In this document: positions 24,076 to 32,811 of the stretch, in pieces
How positions within the stretch are numbered: the first letter of the stretch is position 1
How the letters are laid out: every line of letters starts with the position of its first letter
Origin: Limosilactobacillus sp. WILCCON 0051
Lineage (GTDB): Bacteria; Bacillota; Bacilli; Lactobacillales; Lactobacillaceae
Direction of reading: 5' to 3'
DNA: 64,000 bases
NCBI RefSeq assembly: GCF_039955095.1
Contig: NZ_CP154878.1
Coordinates: forward strand, 1,488,001 to 1,552,000
Program-made: the position numbers and the translations under genes
Notes under the pieces: generated by a model
What the model was told of the DNA's origin: nothing
Databases searched by the model: none
The model's input: the letters and a program-made list of their open reading frames with translations, nothing else

Positions 24076-24426
24076 GTCAAACTTGAAACCAGGTAACACC
24101 AGATTCTCTGGGACAAACTTAAAGTTGAATAGCACTGGAACTTTCCAGGTTGAACTTATAGATGAGTGCCGCCGAGAATTTTCAGTTCAAATCTGAAGTT
24201 AGGTAATGCGGATTTTCGCAGGCGAACCTGGAACTGAGGGCGCTGACTTCGCTAGGTCAAGCTTGAAACTGGGAGCGCTGACTTCGCTAGGCCAAACTTG
24301 AAACTGGGGGCGCTGACTTCGCGAAGCCAAACTTGAAACCGGGAGCGCTGACTTCGCTAGGTCAAGCTTGAAACCGGGAGCGCTGACTTCGCTAGGCCAA
24401 ACTTGAAACTGGGGGCGCTGATTTCG
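24073..24426 (+). repeat. About ten tandem 35-38 bp repeats directly behind the NERD gene
   Basis: Five near-identical 35-bp units start at 24252, 24287, 24322, 24357 and 24392 (pattern CTAGGTCAAGCTTGAAAC ... GCGCTGACTTCG), preceded by a diverged unit at 24217 and about four older ones back to the NERD stop codon, which itself lies in the first unit (CGCTAGGTCAAACTTGAAAC). There are no unique spacers, so it is not a CRISPR array. Units contain the inverted motif CAAGCTTG. It ends 30 bases before the next gene. Confidence 0.9.
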
Positions 24427-24455
24427 CGAACTTATTTCTAGAAAGGATAATCATC

Positions 24456-24737
24456 TTGCATCAAATCAATACAGATGGTCAATGGCTGCATCTCTTTTAT
24501 CAAGGTGAAGATCGTGATGACGGCTGTGCCAATGAATTGAGTCTGCAGCCTGCTAATGATGAGCACCGCTTAAATCTGCTTTTGAGTAATCACGGCCTTA
24601 ACGATGAACCGCATGACGCAACCTTTTCACTCAATCAAGCCGATGCCCAGGCTTTGCAGAAATATCTGGCTAATTGGCTGAATGACCGACAAAAGTCTCC
24701 GTCATCACACGGAGCAGACTCATACGACCAAGCTTAG
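24456..24737 (+). CDS. Small acidic protein of unknown function
   Basis: 93 residues from TTG 24456, with AGAAAGGA nine bases before. Acidic, Asn/Asp-rich, no membrane helix or signal. The core FSLNQADAQALQKYLANWL looks like an amphipathic helix. It lies behind the 35-bp array and may be co-transcribed with the NERD gene. Family unknown. Confidence 0.65.
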   Translation: MHQINTDGQWLHLFYQGEDRDDGCANELSLQPANDEHRLNLLLSNHGLNDEPHDATFSLNQADAQALQKYLANWLNDRQKSPSSHGADSYDQA

Positions 24738-24742
24738 GAGCG

Positions 24743-24790
24743 TAAAATGCCCTGTCGCCCAATCCAGGCGGCAAGGCATTTTAGTTTTTA
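24743..24790 (+). terminator. Terminator after the small acidic protein gene
   Basis: TAAAATGCC (24743-24751) pairs with GGCATTTTA (24775-24783), followed by GTTTTTA. Confidence 0.75.
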
Positions 24791-24988
24791 ATGCGTTTGT
24801 TAATTTTAAATCCTACAAACCAGCCAACGCCATGGTTTACACTTTCCACGAAAATCACAAATCAGCATCCATTCCACAACCTACTGATAGATACATCCCA
24901 TAACGGCACGTATTCCACCAGTCTCACGAATCTTCCTGAACTTGGAAAAACCAATTCATCGGATAATCAGCCATAAACACGCTGGCTT
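24791..24988. other. Short intergenic stretch, nothing identified
   Basis: About 200 bases between the terminator and the second four-hairpin element. Small frames here have no ribosome binding sites. Confidence 0.4.
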
Positions 24989-25316
24989 TGTGAAGCAAAT
25001 CAGGGTCTGGCGAACTGAGACCGTTACATTTACCTACTTTACGCCAATTTTTCGCCAGAAGTAGGTACCTGTATATTCGATTTGCTTAACTTTACCTACT
25101 ATTGACGCCTTTTTCCGAAATAGTAGGTAAAGATGTATATTTTGGCGCTGCCAGGAGTTGATTGGGCCAGACCGACTTTGTGAATTACCTACTACTGATG
25201 AATTTTCATCAAATAGTAGGTAATGTTAGGGATCCCTAACTCAATATACACTAATTTTTACCTACTTATACATCAATTTTTACGAAAAGTAGGTAATGAT
25301 GGTTTCGTCATATGTT
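24989..25316 (+). repeat. Four-hairpin intergenic element, copy B
   Basis: Same order and orientation as copy A. Stems are TACCTACTT/AAGTAGGTA (25031-25067), CTTTACCTACTA/TAGTAGGTAAAG (25090-25132), ATTACCTACTA/TAGTAGGTAAT (25184-25224) and TTACCTACTT/AAGTAGGTAA (25258-25296). The fifth small stem is here a perfect 16-base palindrome GTTAGGGATCCCTAAC (25225-25240). Loops differ from copy A in sequence but keep their length and T tract. Arm extensions differ between copies but stay complementary. Copy B is followed directly by the IS256-type fragment. Confidence 0.87.
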
Positions 25317-25341
25317 TTATGCAGGATTTTTTGCATATTAG

Positions 25342-25482
25342 CTAATAGCCCAGTGCGGCCGTCATCTCATTTTGCAGGAACTGATTGACGGCATCTTCAA
25401 CCTGGGCCCGAAACAGCTCTTTTAAAGCCGAATCGTCATCTGCCAGTAGCGCGGTAATGATATTTTTGATAGAATCTTCCAT
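25342..25482 (-). pseudogene. IS256-family (mutator-type) transposase, N-terminal fragment
   Basis: From ATG 25480-25482 the 46 residues MEDSIKNIITALLADDDSAL through NQFLQNEMTAALGY match the N-terminus of IS256-family transposases. The frame then stops at the junction with the four-hairpin element; the DDE catalytic region is missing. The remnant is therefore non-functional. It is the only insertion-sequence trace I see in the window. Confidence 0.8.
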
Positions 25483-25545
25483 GGGGAAAGCCTCCGTATT
25501 CTGATTGGTTTTTGACGATTTCAATCATACGGGGAGGGCTTTCCC
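25483..25545. repeat. Inverted repeat in the leader of the IS256-type fragment
   Basis: GGGGAAAGCCTCCGTAT (25483-25499) faces ATACGGGGAGGGCTTTCCC (25528-25546), forming a long imperfect stem that covers the transposase ribosome binding site. The arms could limit transposase translation. Confidence 0.6.
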
Positions 25546-25679
25546 TTTTTCAATACCTCCTTTAAATTTACACTCCCTAATTGACGCATTAAGCAGCATG
25601 GCTAAGGCTAGTTTTCGCTAATCGTAAATATTTCGCTGCCGCGGCCCGGCTCGTCTTAAGTTTCAAACAATCATTAACT

Positions 25680-25716
25680 AAAACGCACCACCCCAAACAC
25701 GGGATGATGCGTTTTT
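25680..25716 (-). terminator. Terminator of the first giant adhesin
   Basis: AAAACGCA pairs with TGCGTTTT, extended by CCACCC/GGGATG, with T tracts on both strands. It lies 114 bases after the adhesin stop codon. Confidence 0.75.
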
Positions 25717-25747
25717 ATCGTTGTCGATTCTGTAGGTCAAGCTGACG

Positions 25748-25850
25748 GCAAGACTAATCAGCTTTACGATTTACGCTTCTTAGAACGGGCTCGGCTCGTC
25801 CCAGATGTCAATTGCAAGACTAAGCAGCTTTACGATTTACGCTTCTTAGG
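25748..25850. repeat. Direct repeat of the adhesin 3' end
   Basis: A 36-37 bp segment (25748-25783 and 25814-25850) contains, on the minus strand, the codons for KKRKS and the stop. One copy is the real C-terminus of the adhesin; the other lies just downstream and is untranslated. Confidence 0.85.
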
Positions 25851-28800
25851 TTTAACAACACCAAAGCCTAAACCAGCAAGTACCAACCCCATCATCGCTA
25901 GGATCGATCCATGTTGAGCATTGCCAGTCTGTGGCAGCTGCTTGGTATCATTGGCCTTGTCGTGACTTAAAACGGCCTTAGCATTATTTTCAACTGCTGC
26001 TGAATCCGTCGAGTGTTCAAATTCACCTGATATATTCGACGTCACTGGCGACTCAGCAGGATCAGTTGGCGCTTGAGGCTGTTCTGGCGTCTCAGGCGTA
26101 GTCGGTTCTTCCGGCGCGATCGGTGTCTGATTCTTAATGTACGTTACCGTCGTGTCCTGCGTTGGATCAGTCGGCGTCACGGTTGGCGTGCTTGGCGTGT
26201 AGCCTGGCACGACTGGCACGGATTCATTTGGCACAACCTTTGTCGGATCACTTGGATCGTTTTGGTAGCTTGGCGTGTCTGCTCCTGGAATCGGGTTACC
26301 TGCTTCATCGACCGGAATGATCCTGCCGACCTGCTTATAGATGAACTTGGCCGTCTGATCACTATCGCCAAACGTACCGGCAGTGTTTTCCTGCTTGACC
26401 AGAACGTAGCCGCTGATTACTTGCGCGTCTTTAGTTACGTCAAACGAGTCGCCATAATGGTAGACACCGTTCTTGCTTGGCGCCAGTTCGTTGCCTTCCT
26501 CATCGACGAATCGTTCCGTCAACTGATATTCGTTTTGCGTATATGGAACAAATGTGTCTTTGCCCGCATCAATTGGGGTAACCGGACTGGGATCAACCGG
26601 CGTGTAGCCTTGAATTACCGGAATTGGTTCGTCGGCCATGACCTTTGTCGGATCGGTTGGATCTGTCGGATATGTCGGCGTGTCCGCTCCTGGAATCGGG
26701 TTGCCGGCCGCGTCAATTGGAATCAGCTTACCATTTGGCGCGTAGGTTACCGTTGCCGTTACATCTGGTTCAGCAGCCGTTGCCGTCAATCCGCCCGCTG
26801 TTTTCTTATCAGCATGGTAGCCTTCAATCACGTCCGTATCTTCCGTGCCAAACGTGAATGATCCCGTCCAGGCGCTGGTTGCGAGTACTTCGCCAGTGAC
26901 TTTGTCAATCGTAATCGTGCGCGTAAAGGCATCCTTTTGCGTCTGAACCTTATCACTTGGCGTTTGATCACCGGCCCCAACGTAATGAATCGTTTGGGTT
27001 GCGTCTTTAACCAGGTTGGCGCGAGAAACATCAGCTGGATAGTAGGGACCGTCCGGATAGTTTGGATTGATCGGATCACCCGGGGTTACCGGATTAGGAT
27101 CGTTAGGCGTGACTACCTGAATGGCGTGCTTAAAGTGAACCACGAAATCATTGCCTGTTTTGGCATAGATCTGCGTCCCATCGACAAAATCACTGGATGT
27201 CAGCTCATAGCCGCGTTCTTCATACTGCTTGATCTGATCAGCCGTGGTGTAGCCGATCAAAGAGCCGACCTCGCCAATTGGCAGCTCAAACTCATCCAAA
27301 GTCTTGCCCGTTGCGTCATCAACGTATTTGATCGTACCGGACACTTTGGCCTTGCTGTAGACAACTGATTGTGTCAGCGCTTGTTGCCCCGGCGTTACCG
27401 TAGCTGATTCAACCGTGGCCAGATCAACGTAGTCAAATCCCAGCGTGACTGGATCGGCTGACTTGACCGCGCCTAATTCAGCACTGCTTGGCATCCAGGC
27501 CGTGTCAGCATCGGTAGTATCGACTTTGCCATCACCATCGACGTCATAGCCTAAAACCTCTCCCGTTACGCTGTCAATGATTGCGGTTCGATTAAAGGTC
27601 GCGGTTTGAACGTACGTACTGCTGCCATCAGGCGAACCATTGACTGGATTGCCTTTTTCATCAACGTAATTGATCGTCCGCGTAACTGAGCTGCTGGTCG
27701 TTGCCGCGTGCGTTTGGTGCCGCAGCTTAACCGTATAGACCTGCGAAACATTGCCATCAATGTCATCGATCGAATCAAAGATAATCTTAGCGGGAACAGA
27801 GTCAGCCACCAATTCATAGCCCTGTGCAATCAGTTCCTGCAGGCGCGCGGCCGTTGAGTAGTCGCTTTGCGTGTTGGTTGGGCCGGTTAACGAAATCTCA
27901 TCGATAACGCGATCATTTTCATCCAGATCGATATATTTGATCAACACCTGCTGCTCATTTGCCTGATAGGTGATGTCAATCGTCTGATCCGTTGAGTTTT
28001 CATCAACGACTGCCTCAGCAACGGATGCAATGTCTGGCGTGTAGCCGGCAAACTCAGGCGCGTTAAATGACTCCCAGTTAGACGTGCTCCAGGTCCCAGT
28101 CGTCGTCGTGCCATCCTTTTGCACCGTATTGATTCGAGCAATCGTAGCTGTCTGTGTGATAACGGCAGTCGTACCATCTGGCTGGTGAACGTTGATCGTC
28201 CGCGTTACCGTCTTGGTTTCGGTACTTTGCCCGTAGACTTGAACATAGGTCGCGTTTGGCTGTTTGATTGGCGTTGCGAACTGATCGGCATAGGATTTAA
28301 AGCCCAACGCCAGCTGCTTGCCCGCGTCATCAGCCAGCGTGCGGTCCTTGACGTTGACGACGATGCTGCTGAGGTTGGCCGCAGTTGAGCTGGCTAACGT
28401 TGGCTGCTGAATCACAAAGCTCTTAATCTGCGACCAATCCTTCACCTCATCAGCCGTCAGCCAGCTGCTGGTATCCGGTTCGGCATTATCATTCAAATCA
28501 ACGGCCGTGGTTGAATAAAGAACCATCACGCTACCCGCAGTATTTGCCGTAACTGGCCCAGTCAGCACCACGTCGGCATTGTCAGGCAGGTTGACATAGA
28601 TTCGCGAATTGGTAAGATCGCTGCCAGTCAGATTTTTAGGCGTCAGCTTGTAGCTCATTGAATCATCGCCAGAATTAAGCGAGCTGCCGTGATTATGATA
28701 ATCGGTCCCATCGGCATTCCCTTGGCTGACCCCGCCAATCGTAAATTCAGCGCCCGGACTCAGAACCTGCGTGGAAAAGGCGTTGGCTACATAGGTATCG

Positions 28801-31217
28801 TCAGTAACGACCCCGCCCGTGTATTCCGGTTTATAAAGCTTTTTATCGTTGATTGCCTTTTGATTCTTAGGCAGCGGCGTTGAGGTCTTGACGTAGACCA
28901 GGCCTTGATACAGCCCCGGCAAGGCATCGTTGTTAATATCAAACGCTACTTTAAAGACGCCATTGGTATCACTGGTAAAGAGCTTGCTGTTATCAAAGAC
29001 ATAATCGCTTTGACTGTAGTCCAGCTTGACGACCTGTTCTTGACCGTTATTGACATAGAAAGTGGAGACCACCGGATTGCCTTCAAAAATGGAAAGATCC
29101 GGATTAAATGACGTATACTGCGGCAGCTTAATATAAAAAATTGGATGATCCAAAACATAGGTAGGCCATTCACCAGCATAGCCATTGGTAATCGAGCCGA
29201 CGCCAATGGTTCCAGCGTAGCCGCTGCCCCCACCGCCATTGCCTTTAAAGTTGCTGGACAGCCCACCCGTAATTGTCTGGGTAACGCTGAGCACGCTTGA
29301 AATCAGGTTGGAGCCGCCAATCGTCAGCGTATTCGTCAGCTGATTACCAACCTGAACCGCCGTGCCGTCATTGTACTTATCGGTCAAGCGGCCATTGATG
29401 TAAAAGTAGTTGCCAATCGTACCATTCATGGCATACAAGGCAACATCAGTGGCGGCTCCTGCCTTGATCAGATCCGGAGTTAAGACGGCCTTGCGAATCG
29501 AGCTGGTTCCTTTGCCATTGATCGTTTCCCCGGCGGCTACCGTTCCTTGACTGGTGGTGCCATCAGCATAGTAGAGCACGTATGCATATTTGGTGACGCC
29601 GTTTAATTTGGCCGTCGTGATTCCGGTAGCCTTAAAACCATCCGCGATCGTAAACGTCAGCGACGCGTCGTTCAGATCATAAATCGTAATGTTTTGTATG
29701 CCAAACGTTGAGATCTTGGTTGCGGATGGCTTGCTTGCCGTCGCATCGCTGATTGAGATCGTCTTGTCATCCCACGCGCCAGCTGCTGATCCACCCGGCT
29801 TGCCTGGCTGTGCGATTGAGTTCAGCTTTTCAGTCCATGGCTGATTCAGCGTCTTGATCAGCTGATGGTCCTGCTGATCATTAAGGTTCTGCACGATGGT
29901 AATGTTGCCATCAGCCGTTACGGTTTCATCAACATTGCCGCTCACGACGTACTGCCCGACCAGATAGTATGGCACGTCAGCCTGGGCCAGCGTCGATCCT
30001 GCTCCCTTAGGCACCGTGATGATAATATCGGCCCCCGTCTGCGCCTGCGTGATCGTCGTTCCATCCGTAAACGCATTTTTGGCGGCCGTCGCGTCAGCAT
30101 TCAGTTTAAAACTGGCGGGAACCGGAATCGTAATCGTCGTTCCATAGTTGACGCTGCCGTTGACGCGGGCAGTTGGGTATTTTTCATTATCATAGATGCC
30201 CTTGGTTTCTTTCAAATCCAGCTTGTACGTATAGTCAACGTTTGGCAAAAGCGTTTCTGAGGCTTCGCTGCTTGGCTCGCGACTCAAAGCTGGATCCATG
30301 TCAGGACTGATGATCTGCGTAAACGTTTTGGCAGTTGAGCCCAGATCGTTGCCATTGCCGTCAACTGCAGACAGGGTCGCCGTAAACTCGCGCTGACCAA
30401 TCGACTCGCCGTCAATCAGCTGACCATCAAAAGAATCATTGCGGCGGCTGGCAATCGAGATCTTTTGGCTGATGCTGCCGCTTTGCTTTAGGACGGTGGT
30501 AACGTAATAAAAACCGTTTGCCGTATCATTGGTAATCGTCGTGTCGGCAATCGAAAGCGATGAGGCCCCAACGATATAGTAGGCAACCTGGTTTTGACCA
30601 TCCTGGTTGGCTGGAAGCTTAAAGATTACCTTGTCGCCAGCATTCCCCGTATAGGAAATCGTTGCCGTGATATCGCGCTGGCTGTTCCCAGTATTGCCGA
30701 TCTCGGTACCAGAAAGCGTCAGTGAGTTTTCCTGGATCGCGGCATTGGCACTGTCAAAAGCCGGCTCAGCAGCAGTCTGGCTGACGGCAGCGGTTGGCTC
30801 CTGTGCGCTGATTGATTGCTCGCCCACTGCAGAAGATGTCGGAACGTCTGATGATAATGGAACGCCAGCTGCTGAATCAAGAACTGTCGATGCAGAAGCG
30901 TCAGCAGTTGAAGCAATGCCAGCTGAGGATAGCGCTGTCTCAGTACCCGCACTCGTTGATTCTGAAGCCAGCATTGCCGATTTCGCTTCGGCATTTGCCT
31001 CGCTGATCGTTGCCGAATGCTGATTTGATGAAGCACTGCTTAACGAGGAAGCCGCTTCATCAGCATGAACCAGCGGCTGATCTGATATCAGGCCGTACCC
31101 AAACGTAAAGCCCAACACAACGGAAGCCAGGCCCGTATTCAGTTTCCGCAGCGAAAAACGAAATGATCGCCGTTCCATTTTATGATCAAGCATTTGCCGA
31201 TTATTCTTTGATAGCAT
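25830..31217 (-). CDS. Giant YSIRK/MucBP/LPQTG mucus-adhesion-type protein (first)
   Basis: 1795 residues. The signal peptide is YSIRK-like (FRFSLRKLNTGLASVVLG), which directs secretion to the division septum. A Ser/Ala/Thr-rich stretch (about 55-150) is followed by a large unique N-terminal region (about 150-1060) not shared with the other three giants here, probably the binding head. The C-terminal half is a string of MucBP-type modules: LIKYIDLDEND, TRTINYVDEKGNPVNGSPDG, GTIKYVDDATGKTLDE, TIHYVGAG, IPIDAAGNPIPGADTPTYP, QLTERFVDEEGNELAPS, and a closing IPVDEAGNPIPGADTP unit. The sorting signal is LPQTG, a hydrophobic helix and KPKKRKS, for sortase anchoring. MucBP modules bind mucin glycans in related proteins; the ligand here is inferred. 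GAGGGG precedes ATG 31215-31217. Confidence 0.92.
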   Translation of the reverse strand: MLSKNNRQMLDHKMERRSFRFSLRKLNTGLASVVLGFTFGYGLISDQPLVHADEAASSLSSASSNQHSATISEANAEAKSAMLASESTSAGTETALSSAGIASTADASASTVLDSAAGVPLSSDVPTSSAVGEQSISAQEPTAAVSQTAAEPAFDSANAAIQENSLTLSGTEIGNTGNSQRDITATISYTGNAGDKVIFKLPANQDGQNQVAYYIVGASSLSIADTTITNDTANGFYYVTTVLKQSGSISQKISIASRRNDSFDGQLIDGESIGQREFTATLSAVDGNGNDLGSTAKTFTQIISPDMDPALSREPSSEASETLLPNVDYTYKLDLKETKGIYDNEKYPTARVNGSVNYGTTITIPVPASFKLNADATAAKNAFTDGTTITQAQTGADIIITVPKGAGSTLAQADVPYYLVGQYVVSGNVDETVTADGNITIVQNLNDQQDHQLIKTLNQPWTEKLNSIAQPGKPGGSAAGAWDDKTISISDATASKPSATKISTFGIQNITIYDLNDASLTFTIADGFKATGITTAKLNGVTKYAYVLYYADGTTSQGTVAAGETINGKGTSSIRKAVLTPDLIKAGAATDVALYAMNGTIGNYFYINGRLTDKYNDGTAVQVGNQLTNTLTIGGSNLISSVLSVTQTITGGLSSNFKGNGGGGSGYAGTIGVGSITNGYAGEWPTYVLDHPIFYIKLPQYTSFNPDLSIFEGNPVVSTFYVNNGQEQVVKLDYSQSDYVFDNSKLFTSDTNGVFKVAFDINNDALPGLYQGLVYVKTSTPLPKNQKAINDKKLYKPEYTGGVVTDDTYVANAFSTQVLSPGAEFTIGGVSQGNADGTDYHNHGSSLNSGDDSMSYKLTPKNLTGSDLTNSRIYVNLPDNADVVLTGPVTANTAGSVMVLYSTTAVDLNDNAEPDTSSWLTADEVKDWSQIKSFVIQQPTLASSTAANLSSIVVNVKDRTLADDAGKQLALGFKSYADQFATPIKQPNATYVQVYGQSTETKTVTRTINVHQPDGTTAVITQTATIARINTVQKDGTTTTGTWSTSNWESFNAPEFAGYTPDIASVAEAVVDENSTDQTIDITYQANEQQVLIKYIDLDENDRVIDEISLTGPTNTQSDYSTAARLQELIAQGYELVADSVPAKIIFDSIDDIDGNVSQVYTVKLRHQTHAATTSSSVTRTINYVDEKGNPVNGSPDGSSTYVQTATFNRTAIIDSVTGEVLGYDVDGDGKVDTTDADTAWMPSSAELGAVKSADPVTLGFDYVDLATVESATVTPGQQALTQSVVYSKAKVSGTIKYVDDATGKTLDEFELPIGEVGSLIGYTTADQIKQYEERGYELTSSDFVDGTQIYAKTGNDFVVHFKHAIQVVTPNDPNPVTPGDPINPNYPDGPYYPADVSRANLVKDATQTIHYVGAGDQTPSDKVQTQKDAFTRTITIDKVTGEVLATSAWTGSFTFGTEDTDVIEGYHADKKTAGGLTATAAEPDVTATVTYAPNGKLIPIDAAGNPIPGADTPTYPTDPTDPTKVMADEPIPVIQGYTPVDPSPVTPIDAGKDTFVPYTQNEYQLTERFVDEEGNELAPSKNGVYHYGDSFDVTKDAQVISGYVLVKQENTAGTFGDSDQTAKFIYKQVGRIIPVDEAGNPIPGADTPSYQNDPSDPTKVVPNESVPVVPGYTPSTPTVTPTDPTQDTTVTYIKNQTPIAPEEPTTPETPEQPQAPTDPAESPVTSNISGEFEHSTDSAAVENNAKAVLSHDKANDTKQLPQTGNAQHGSILAMMGLVLAGLGFGVVKPKKRKS

Positions 31218-31590
31218 GTTTTTCCCCTCGCTTTCTTCACTGCCACCCCCACGTTACACAAGCAATTGAATGACCAATGAAGACAGTTATCGATAAGCTG
31301 TATTTTTCTTTTATCAATATATAACAAAATTCGCAAAATACCGCTTTCTTTCATCTCCTATCTTACTAAATTAAATACTAATATTTAAGGAATCTTGCTT
31401 GATTTTAACAATATATACACATGATAACCCAAACTAAATTTTAAGTTTCTTTAAGTTATTCAATGGGCCGCCCAATAAGTTCATTCATTTCCCCATCTCG
31501 ATCAGCAAACGCTTGTTAAGCAGCAAACGCGCTATCCCAAGTCCTAAGACCTGAGCTGGCGCGTTTTTTTGCTGTCAGATTTATTTATGA
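31218..31590. other. Leader of the first giant adhesin and terminator of ndh
   Basis: TCGATAAGC at 31290-31298 recurs in the leaders of two other giant adhesins. On the right, AACGCGC (31526-31532) pairs with GCGCGTT (31559-31565), an ndh terminator with a stronger T tract on the plus strand. The AT-rich middle should hold the adhesin promoter. Confidence 0.5.
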
Positions 31591-32796
31591 CTAGTGATAC
31601 AGATCAAACCGGCCCTTGGCAAGCAGTTCCTTAACCCCGCCAGTTTCAATCAGCGACTTGTTGGCAATCATCTTCTTGATTACCGAAGCTGGGTAGCCAT
31701 AGTACTTCATCCCCATCGCAACGCCAAAAGCATGCGTGTTGCCCATTGAAGCCACAGTCCCCAGTGAATGGTATGAGTATGGACCAGGCCGCTGACCACC
31801 AGTTACGCGGGCTGCCAGATCCTTAGCCGCGTAGATTCCCATCGTCAGCGCGATCTGAGCCGTCGTTGGGTAAGGCCGCTTGCCATCTGGCGGCATTACC
31901 GCGGCCACGTCGCCCAAAACGTACAGGTCATCATAATCAGGAGCCGTCAAGTGATCGGTAACCATCACCCGACCACGCCGCTGCGGCAGATCAGAGGCTG
32001 CCATGACCGGACTGCCGCTGACCCCGGTTGTCCAGATGATCGTGCCAGCCGTTTCCTCATGCAGCTGTTCATCCTTGGTTTGATAAACGACTGCGCCCGG
32101 CTTGATTTCTTTAATCGCAGCCTGTCCCTGCAAGGTAAGCTGTTCTTTTTGCATCAGCTTGATAGCATAATCTTTCATCTTGTCATCAAACATTGGCAAA
32201 ATTCGTGGCGAGGCATCAATCATCTTGATTTTAATTGCGGCTGGGTCAACTTCTGCCACTTTGGCCAAACGCTTTCTGGCATCGTAAAGGGCCCCTGCCA
32301 GTTCAATTCCGGTAAAGCCCGCCCCACAGACGATGATCTTAAGGTGGTCGGAATCATGATCAGCACGGTATTGCATCATCTGATCGTTTAAATGATGGGC
32401 AATCTGCTCGGCCTGATCAACATTGGCCATTGGCAGGCTGTTTTCCGCGGCCCCCTTGATGCCAAACGTTTCCGAGACAAATCCCAGCGCCATCACGCAG
32501 TAGTCATAGTTCAATGGTGCGTGTTCGGCTAATTCAACCTGCTTAGCATCGGGATCAACCTTGACGACGCGATCCTTGATCAGTTTGACGGCCGGGCTGA
32601 GAACTTCTTGAATTCCAAAGCTGATATGTTCGGGCGCAACGTTGCCGGCTGCCACCTCATGCAGGCTGGTTGCCTCGTAATGATAGTCGTTTTGTTCAAC
32701 CAGCGTAATCTCAGCTGTCTTGGCTGCTTTTTTCTGCAGTTCAACAACGGTTTTCAAGCCAGCATAGCCAGCACCTAAAATGACGATTTTTTTCAT
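31591..32796 (-). CDS. ndh: Type II NADH dehydrogenase (NDH-2)
   Basis: 401 residues, FAD-dependent, membrane-associated and non-proton-pumping; it passes electrons from NADH to menaquinone. The FAD fold is KKIVILGAGYAGLKTVVELQ; the NADH fold is IIVCGAGFTGIELAGAL; the second FAD segment is LYVLGDVAAV; YPTTAQIALTMGIYAAKDLA matches the quinone-site region. The C-terminus is short. I chose ATG 32794-32796, with AAAAGGGG eight bases before; a TTG nine bases upstream is too close to that site. It lies 15 bases after menA on the same strand, so the two form an operon supplying the front end of the cytochrome bd chain. Confidence 0.92.
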   Translation of the reverse strand: MKKIVILGAGYAGLKTVVELQKKAAKTAEITLVEQNDYHYEATSLHEVAAGNVAPEHISFGIQEVLSPAVKLIKDRVVKVDPDAKQVELAEHAPLNYDYCVMALGFVSETFGIKGAAENSLPMANVDQAEQIAHHLNDQMMQYRADHDSDHLKIIVCGAGFTGIELAGALYDARKRLAKVAEVDPAAIKIKMIDASPRILPMFDDKMKDYAIKLMQKEQLTLQGQAAIKEIKPGAVVYQTKDEQLHEETAGTIIWTTGVSGSPVMAASDLPQRRGRVMVTDHLTAPDYDDLYVLGDVAAVMPPDGKRPYPTTAQIALTMGIYAAKDLAARVTGGQRPGPYSYHSLGTVASMGNTHAFGVAMGMKYYGYPASVIKKMIANKSLIETGGVKELLAKGRFDLYH

Positions 32797-32811
32797 TTTT
32801 TTCAACCCCTT

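Noticed and set aside
24217..24426. CRISPR array
   Set aside because: Units follow each other with no unique spacers, and there are no cas genes.
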